A stretch of DNA of 27,582 nt, from contig JAOUPJ010000009.1 of assembly GCA_029879945.1 (NCBI GenBank), positions 1-27,582 on the forward strand. The letters are read 5' to 3'. The translations under genes were made by a program, and so were the position numbers. Shown here one piece after another: positions 23,338-27,582 of the stretch; position 1 is the stretch's first letter, and every line of letters starts with the position of its first letter. The notes beneath the pieces were generated by a model. The model did not search any database. It was not told where the DNA came from and worked only from the letters and a program-made list of their open reading frames with translations. This DNA is from Gammaproteobacteria bacterium. GTDB taxonomy: Bacteria > Pseudomonadota > Gammaproteobacteria > S012-40.

Positions 23338-24026
23338 GCAGAGGCTTCGCTCAACTGGCCCACATCGATAGTAAGTCTACGCTCACAACGTTGCGCCAGT
23401 TTCATGTCGTGCGTAACCAGGACCAGCGTGGTGTTTTGTTCTTTGTTCAAACTAAACAATAAATCGATAATCTGCTCGCCGGTGCGCACGTCCAGATTAC
23501 CTGTGGGCTCGTCTGCCAACAAAAGTTTCGGCCGCGGTGCAAAGGCCCGCGCAATGGCCACGCGCTGTTGTTCGCCACCTGAGAGTTGCCGCGGATAGTG
23601 GTGGATACGCTGTGCAAGTCCCACCCTTTCCAGCACCTCTTGCGCCTTGGATTCGGCTTCGCTGCTACCCATCAGCTCCAGAGGCATCATCACGTTTTCC
23701 AGGGCGGTGAGGCTGGGTAGAAGCTGGAATGACTGGAAGACAAAGCCGATATTGGCGCCGCGTATTCTCGCCCTGCCGTCCTCGTCTTCACCGAAAATAT
23801 CTTGGCCATCAAGCAGCACTTTGCCCGAGGTGGGGGTGTCTAAACCGGCCAGCAAGCCCAGTAGCGTGGATTTACCTGCGCCGGAAGCGCCAATTATGGC
23901 CACCGATTGGGCGGGATAGATGTTAAAATTGATATCCTGCAGTAGTTGCAACTCGCCATCAGGACTGGTCACGCGCTTGCTTAAAGACTCTACACTAAGA
24001 ATGGGATCACGGGTGTTATTCGACAT
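23334..24026 (-). CDS. ybbA: ABC transporter ATP-binding protein (YbbA/LolD-like)
   Basis: 230 residues from the ATG at 24026 (MSNNTRDPIL). A longer frame upstream would run through the tesA signal-peptide region and is unlikely. Motifs are Walker A GASGAGKST (46-54), Q-loop QSFQLLP (98-104), signature LSGGEQQR (148-155), Walker B LLLADEPTG (168-176) and the H-loop in VTHD. It belongs to the LolD/MacB/YbbA family and pairs with the FtsX-type permease downstream (4-base overlap). Its start codon shares the bases CATG with the tesA start on the other strand, so the two genes diverge with no gap, and no strong Shine-Dalgarno sequence is visible. The ybbA-tesA divergent arrangement is also known from E. 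coli. Confidence 0.94.
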   Translation of the reverse strand: MSNNTRDPILSVESLSKRVTSPDGELQLLQDINFNIYPAQSVAIIGASGAGKSTLLGLLAGLDTPTSGKVLLDGQDIFGEDEDGRARIRGANIGFVFQSFQLLPSLTALENVMMPLELMGSSEAESKAQEVLERVGLAQRIHHYPRQLSGGEQQRVAIARAFAPRPKLLLADEPTGNLDVRTGEQIIDLLFSLNKEQNTTLVLVTHDMKLAQRCERRLTIDVGQLSEASA

Positions 24027-24630
24027 GCTACGTTTGACTCTATTATTCCTTGTTTTACTCAATCCATTGGTAGCGATTGCCCAATCTAACACCATACTTG
24101 TTTTAGGGGATAGCCTTAGCTCCGGTCATGGTGTTAGAAGCGGGAAGGGCTGGGTAGATTTACTTCAAAATAAACTCAATCAGATAAACAAAAACTACAC
24201 CGTAATCAACGCGAGTATATCCGGTGACACCACTCAAGGTGGACTAAATCGAGTACAACGCAGTCTAAATAAGCACAAACCCAAAATTGTAATCCTGCAA
24301 CTAGGTGCCAACGACGGCCTGCGAGGACTACCACTCTCTAACATGAAGTCCAATTTGCAGCAAATCGTGGAACACTGCCAAAAAACGGGGGCACGTGTAT
24401 TAGTTGTTGGCATGCAACTCCCACCTAATTACGGTAAACATTATACCCAACAGTTTGCCAATACCTTTATGGAAGTGGCGCAGGAAAGCAATTCTGTGCT
24501 GGTGCCTTTTCTTCTGGAAGGATTTGCGGACAATATGTCCTATTTCCAATCTGACGGGTTGCACCCCAAAGCGAAGGGGCAAATCCTAATGATGCAAAAT
24601 GTGCTATCAGGCTTAGATAAGCTTTTGTGA
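24025..24630 (+). CDS. tesA: Multifunctional acyl-CoA thioesterase / lysophospholipase, GDSL type
   Basis: Periplasmic SGNH hydrolase acting on acyl-CoA and related esters. The ATG at 24025 gives 201 residues with a signal peptide (MLRLTLLFLVLLNPLVAIA) cut near Ala19-Gln20. The catalytic blocks are GDSLSSGHG with Ser30 as nucleophile, a central ISGDTTQGG, LGANDG (block III), and DGLHP with Asp177 and His180. An upstream frame of 35 codons is open but would overlap the ybbA coding region and lacks a signal peptide. The start codon overlaps the ybbA start (CATG), and the last 18 bases overlap the end of the convergent endonuclease V gene. Confidence 0.95.
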   Translation: MLRLTLLFLVLLNPLVAIAQSNTILVLGDSLSSGHGVRSGKGWVDLLQNKLNQINKNYTVINASISGDTTQGGLNRVQRSLNKHKPKIVILQLGANDGLRGLPLSNMKSNLQQIVEHCQKTGARVLVVGMQLPPNYGKHYTQQFANTFMEVAQESNSVLVPFLLEGFADNMSYFQSDGLHPKAKGQILMMQNVLSGLDKLL

Positions 24631-25302
24631 GGCCAAGTGATGTGCTTGTCGCGTCGTTTCCGGCAATTTGTAGCGCGTTGTGCAGGCCAACACCTTTTCT
24701 ATGGCAGTTTTCAGACTGATACGGTGACCGAGCGAAACAAACACCGGTTTTACACCGAGTCGAGTACGCAGAGTCGCGCCTACCAATTCGTTTTTGTCGA
24801 CTAGATCCGTGTAGTCCCCCCTATTGGGACCGGGCTCGATATAGGTACCACACAAGCGAGTCTTACCCACCCCTATGGTTGGGCAGTCCAGCAACACACC
24901 CAGGTGACAGGCAATACCAAAGCGACGGGGATGCGCCAGACCTTGTCCATCACAAAGAATTAGATCGGGCAGTGTTCTTAGCTGAGACATGGCCTTGAGA
25001 ATGACCGGCAACTCTCTGAACGACAAATAACCCGGTATATAAGGAAAGGTAACAGGGGCTCGCGCTATCTCATGGTCCACAACGCCTAGAGCCTGCGCAT
25101 CCAAAACCACCACTGCCCCCCTGGCAATGCTGTCCCCTTTTTCGTATCCCACATCGATACCTGCAATTGTACGAATATCTCCCAACTGATCTTCGGCTAC
25201 CACTCGACAAGCCAGTTCTTTTTGAAGACGAGTCGCATCAGCAGGACTCAAACTCCAGGGTTGATCCAATGCATGGAGGATTCGAGCGCGTTCTAATGTC
25301 AT
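24613..25302 (-). CDS. nfi: Endonuclease V (deoxyinosine 3'-endonuclease)
   Basis: Nicks DNA at the second phosphodiester bond 3' of deoxyinosine, for repair of deaminated adenine. 229 residues, the usual length. The metal-binding and catalytic residues are in place: Asp50 in AGIDVGY, Glu97 in PYIPGYLSFRE, Asp118 in LILCDGQGLAHPR, with His124; Tyr88 in FPYIPG is the strand-separating wedge. The later IGVGKTRLCG and SLGHRISLKTA segments match Nfi. A GGA ribosome site lies 4-5 bases before the ATG. The 3' end overlaps tesA by 18 bases. Confidence 0.96.
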   Translation of the reverse strand: MTLERARILHALDQPWSLSPADATRLQKELACRVVAEDQLGDIRTIAGIDVGYEKGDSIARGAVVVLDAQALGVVDHEIARAPVTFPYIPGYLSFRELPVILKAMSQLRTLPDLILCDGQGLAHPRRFGIACHLGVLLDCPTIGVGKTRLCGTYIEPGPNRGDYTDLVDKNELVGATLRTRLGVKPVFVSLGHRISLKTAIEKVLACTTRYKLPETTRQAHHLASQKLI

Positions 25303-25362
25303 TTATCCAACGTCCGTCTCCTTTAGGCGACAGCTTTTTGTTTTGAGATAGGCTATCATCTC

Positions 25363-25391
25363 ATAAAAGACGGGCCAACTTCCTGTATCAA
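25363..25391 (-). promoter_or_regulatory. Predicted sigma-70 promoter of nfi
   Basis: Minus strand: TTGATA (25386-25391, 5 of 6 matches to the -35) and TTTTAT (25363-25368, 4 of 6 to the -10) are 17 bases apart, about 60 bases before the nfi ATG. A TGAGAT/ATCTCA inverted repeat (25344-25363) with an internal GATAG-G-CTATC repeat lies at the expected transcription start and could be an operator or a 5' hairpin. Confidence 0.35.
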
Positions 25392-25479
25392 TGCACTCAG
25401 TTGGAAAAAGGCTTGAGTATTGCATTCAAGGATTTATTTAACTAGTTTCAGACCTAAGCGAAAGGGCAGTAAAAGATCG

Positions 25480-26154
25480 ATGCGTTACTTCTATTCCTCT
25501 CTCATTCTACTCATTCTCACGCCTGCAGTGCTTGCGGCAGAATCCCGTTACATTACTGATGAATTTGAAATTACCCTACGAACGGGCAAAGGTAATTCTC
25601 ACAAGATTATCAAAATGCTTCCATCGGGCGCCAAATTGGAACTGATTGAAGAGGAAGAGGGCGATGACGGCCAGTATGCGCTGGTAAAAACCAGTGACGG
25701 CACTGAAGGTTGGGTCTTGAAACGCTATTTGAGTAATAATCCCTCATCGAAGGACATGCTGGCGGCTTCCCGTGTGCGCACGCAGAAATTGAAAGAGTCT
25801 ATCGACCAGTTGAAAAGTGAACTGGACGTTTTAAAGCGAACCAATAGTGGCCTGGAAAACACTGAGCAGGATCTTAACAAGGCCAGAGGCAAGCTGGAGA
25901 AGGAACTGGAAAAGCTGAGAAAGGTCGCCGCCGACCCCATTTCAGTCAATGAAGAAAACGAAAAGCTCACCAAAGAATTGCTGAACATTAAACGCGAGAT
26001 ACAGACTATTGAGCAGGAAAATGTCTCCCTGCGTGATAGCTCGGCACGAGACTGGTTTCTCATCGGGGCAGGTGTTTGTTTGGGTGGAATTCTTTTAGGT
26101 TTAGCACTTCCAAATCTAAAATTCAGACGCAGAAGCACCTGGGGCTCCTTGTAA
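25480..26154 (+). CDS. Exported SH3-domain, coiled-coil, membrane-anchored protein (TIGR04211-like)
   Basis: 224 residues from the ATG at 25480 (MRYFYSSL). A signal peptide covers residues 1-20 (cut near AVLAA). Residues 22-84 form a bacterial SH3 domain (RYITDEFEITLRTGKGNSHK to GWVLKRYLSN). Residues about 95-187 form a long charged coiled coil. A membrane segment (192-210, WFLIGAGVCLGGILLGLAL) follows, with a short basic tail (KFRRRSTWGSL) on the cytoplasmic side. This order is that of the YgiM/TIGR04211 family of gammaproteobacteria, whose role is not well defined; SH3 domains of this kind often bind cell-wall peptides. An AAAGGG ribosome site lies about 13 bases upstream, which is rather far. 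The stop lies 3 bases from the stop of the convergent nuclease gene. Confidence 0.85.
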   Translation: MRYFYSSLILLILTPAVLAAESRYITDEFEITLRTGKGNSHKIIKMLPSGAKLELIEEEEGDDGQYALVKTSDGTEGWVLKRYLSNNPSSKDMLAASRVRTQKLKESIDQLKSELDVLKRTNSGLENTEQDLNKARGKLEKELEKLRKVAADPISVNEENEKLTKELLNIKREIQTIEQENVSLRDSSARDWFLIGAGVCLGGILLGLALPNLKFRRRSTWGSL

Positions 26155-26157
26155 TTC

Positions 26158-27360
26158 CTACTGGGAACACTGCCTCCCCCATAATTGGCTTGCCAGATTT
26201 GGATCGTCAATAAATGGATTTCGGTTTCCCTGTAGTTCTTTAATACGCTGGTTGCGCCGCTTCTCAACACTATCGGGCGGATCATTGCGGTGCCAACGCA
26301 GCAACACACAAAGCTTACCAATGGAAACATCACCTGCCTGAGTAAGTCGATCACTCAAGACCAGATCGGGGGTTTTGCTCTCATCTTCCCCTTCATAACG
26401 CACGTCCATATAGAACAACATGCGTGCAATATCGCCCTTGACCTGATGCGGGGGCTCAAAGCTACCCGAGTTCTTATCTACTTTTTTCCGTTTACACTGA
26501 CAACGATTATAGGATTTCCCCCCTTCATCAAAATCCCAATCCCGTCTGTCTGAATTGATATGGCGGTCACTGGGCCGCAAATGATGCAAATCGGTATAGG
26601 CAGACTGATTCTTCTTGGGAAATCCGTGAGACTTGGGCCACACATGCTCCCGGTTCCACAAATTATCTCCCTCTTCACCTTTGTGTTTTGCGGTTTTGGG
26701 CGTAGAACGCTGGCTATACAACAGGATCACATTTTTAGAATTTTTTGGATCTTCATCCGTATATTCGAGAGCTTGCCATACATCATTATAACGAAAGACC
26801 TTTTTGTGCGTAGACACCAGTTCGCTATTGAGCTGGCGTCTCAACGCTTGAGCTGAGATGCCCGTTTCAACGGCAGCACGTGCGCGAGCCATACTGGGGG
26901 CCCGTGATTGGGGGGGGCTTGCCCTATCCGGTGCCTCAGCCAAGAGTTCCCTGCTAAGAGCTTCTGACCCAAAGGCCCGGTCCATTGTCGCCACTTCGGC
27001 TTCAGCAGAAACGGGAGCCTGTTGTTTTTTGAGAGCCCTGTCTGCATTGGCAAGCGGTGCAGGCATACGATCAAAGCTTTGTTCTGATTTCTCTTCCGCC
27101 GGCTCTTCCACTAACACCGCCGGTCCCTTAGCAGTAATCACCACTTCTTCGGGCACCTCTCTTTCCATGAAAGTGACCAGACCAATGGATAGCACTAAGG
27201 TAGCTGCGGTCGCAAACAAGCCCATTCTTTTAGTAGCTCTATACTTGCGACGACCTAGCTCATGTTTCGCCATATCGAGAATGAGCCTATCTAATTGCAC
27301 GGAAGGACTTTCCTTACTGGATTTTCGATAGCGGCGTTCAACTTCAGCATCATCAACCAT
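26158..27360 (-). CDS. Membrane protein: anti-sigma-like N-terminus, transmembrane segment, endonuclease I (EndA/Vvn) domain
   Basis: 400 residues from the ATG at 27360, which has a very good GGAG site 7 bases upstream and overlaps the sigma-factor stop by 8 bases. Residues 1-45 are charged and helical with a YRKSSKESPSVQLDRLILDM core, the style of cytoplasmic tails encoded next to ECF sigma genes. One membrane helix (about 47-65, GLFATAATLVLSIGLVTF) follows. Residues 70-180 are an Ala/Pro/Glu-rich linker. Residues about 185-397 are an endonuclease I domain: NREHVWPKSHGF with Glu238 and the general-base His239, and DLHHLRPSDRHINSDR with Asn269, the beta-beta-alpha-metal site of Vvn/EndA enzymes. 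Four cysteines (287, 289, 351, 398) could pair if the domain is outside the inner membrane. The nuclease family is clear; the anti-sigma role is inferred from position and layout. A tethered periplasmic nuclease is unusual because EndA normally has a cleaved signal peptide. Confidence 0.85.
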   Translation of the reverse strand: MVDDAEVERRYRKSSKESPSVQLDRLILDMAKHELGRRKYRATKRMGLFATAATLVLSIGLVTFMEREVPEEVVITAKGPAVLVEEPAEEKSEQSFDRMPAPLANADRALKKQQAPVSAEAEVATMDRAFGSEALSRELLAEAPDRASPPQSRAPSMARARAAVETGISAQALRRQLNSELVSTHKKVFRYNDVWQALEYTDEDPKNSKNVILLYSQRSTPKTAKHKGEEGDNLWNREHVWPKSHGFPKKNQSAYTDLHHLRPSDRHINSDRRDWDFDEGGKSYNRCQCKRKKVDKNSGSFEPPHQVKGDIARMLFYMDVRYEGEDESKTPDLVLSDRLTQAGDVSIGKLCVLLRWHRNDPPDSVEKRRNQRIKELQGNRNPFIDDPNLASQLWGRQCSQ

Positions 27361-27582
27361 CGTTGTTCTCCTCAGATACCCACTTCCGAATCTTTGCCAC
27401 CGCGTAGCGGTACCGGCTCTTAATCGCCTCTCGGGACTCACCCCCCATCTGTGCAATCTCTTCCAAACTCATTTCTGCTTCGACCTTTAACAAAAATACT
27501 TCCTTTTGCTCGGCAGGCAAGGCTTCAACGGCCTTCGTAATGGCCTGGGCTTGATCGGCCCCATCCCACTCCGATTCTTCGA
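27353..27582 (-). CDS. ECF-type RNA polymerase sigma factor, C-terminal part
   Basis: Partial: the gene runs off the right edge, and only the last 75 residues are present (TGA at 27353-27355). They contain sigma region 4: the ALPAEQKEVFLLKVEAEMSL helix, then EEIAQMGGESREAIKSRYRY, the helix-turn-helix that reads the -35 element, and a basic AVAKIRKWV end. Region 2 lies outside the window, so the ECF group cannot be assigned. The coding end overlaps the start of the membrane-nuclease gene by 8 bases, the usual arrangement of a sigma factor and its membrane regulator. Confidence 0.85.
   Translation of the reverse strand, partial: EESEWDGADQAQAITKAVEALPAEQKEVFLLKVEAEMSLEEIAQMGGESREAIKSRYRYAVAKIRKWVSEENNDG

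Noticed and set aside
24027..24095. 23-codon N-terminal extension of YbbA
   Set aside because: It runs antisense through the tesA signal peptide, and the family begins at about the MSNN position.
25725..26354. 209-codon minus-strand frame opposite the SH3 protein
   Set aside because: It overlaps the coiled-coil coding region in antisense; the Ser/Phe-rich translation is what a Lys/Glu-rich coiled coil gives on the reverse strand.

Overview
The window looks like a chromosomal segment of a gammaproteobacterium. The evidence is the E. coli-like DusB and RF3 proteins, the operon order ilvB-ilvN-ilvC-psd-pssA-leuA, the tesA/ybbA/ybbP divergon, a DUF3579 protein, and a TIGR04211-type SH3 protein. 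Hand-counted 60-base lines run from about 35 to 55% GC. I cannot fix the genus. I saw no rRNA, tRNA, insertion sequence, phage gene or CRISPR array. The genome is very compact: several neighbouring genes on opposite strands share bases of their start or stop codons.

Layout. (1) 1-1096, plus strand: the tail of an unidentified gene, possibly a class III aminotransferase, then dusB. (2) 1093-10543, minus strand: an envelope block around the housekeeping gene prfC. It holds a 1235-residue lipoprotein (six Ig-like repeats, an FN3-like module and a seven-unit FG-GAP propeller), a 280-residue-class outer-membrane-type lipoprotein directly behind prfC, and a 949-residue lipoprotein built of sialidase/Ycf48-like repeats. 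(3) 10829-18753, minus strand: branched-chain amino acid synthesis (ilvB, ilvN, ilvC, leuA) combined with phosphatidylethanolamine synthesis (pssA, psd), followed by a family 4 uracil-DNA glycosylase and rimI. A strong terminator separates ilvC from psd. A separate promoter and a previously unlisted 34-codon leader peptide, with nine leucine codons among its last fifteen, precede leuA and suggest leucine-responsive control. (4) 19196-20839, plus strand: a DUF3579 protein, a receiver-PilZ protein whose phospho-acceptor Asp is Glu, and a MIF-family tautomerase with its own promoter. (5) 20836-24630: an ABC export-type permease and ATPase (ybbP, ybbA) divergent from tesA. (6) 24613-26154: endonuclease V and a membrane-anchored SH3/coiled-coil protein. 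(7) 26158-27582, minus strand: the end of an ECF sigma factor gene, translationally coupled to a membrane protein with an anti-sigma-like N-terminus and an EndA/Vvn-type endonuclease I domain predicted on the outer side of the membrane.

The best candidates for something new are the sigma factor / membrane-tethered nuclease pair at the right edge, the receiver-PilZ protein with a built-in Glu at the phosphorylation site, and the leucine-rich leader in front of leuA. The composite Ig/FN3/propeller lipoprotein, with a base-composition drop at its domain boundary, is a further candidate for a recently assembled surface protein.
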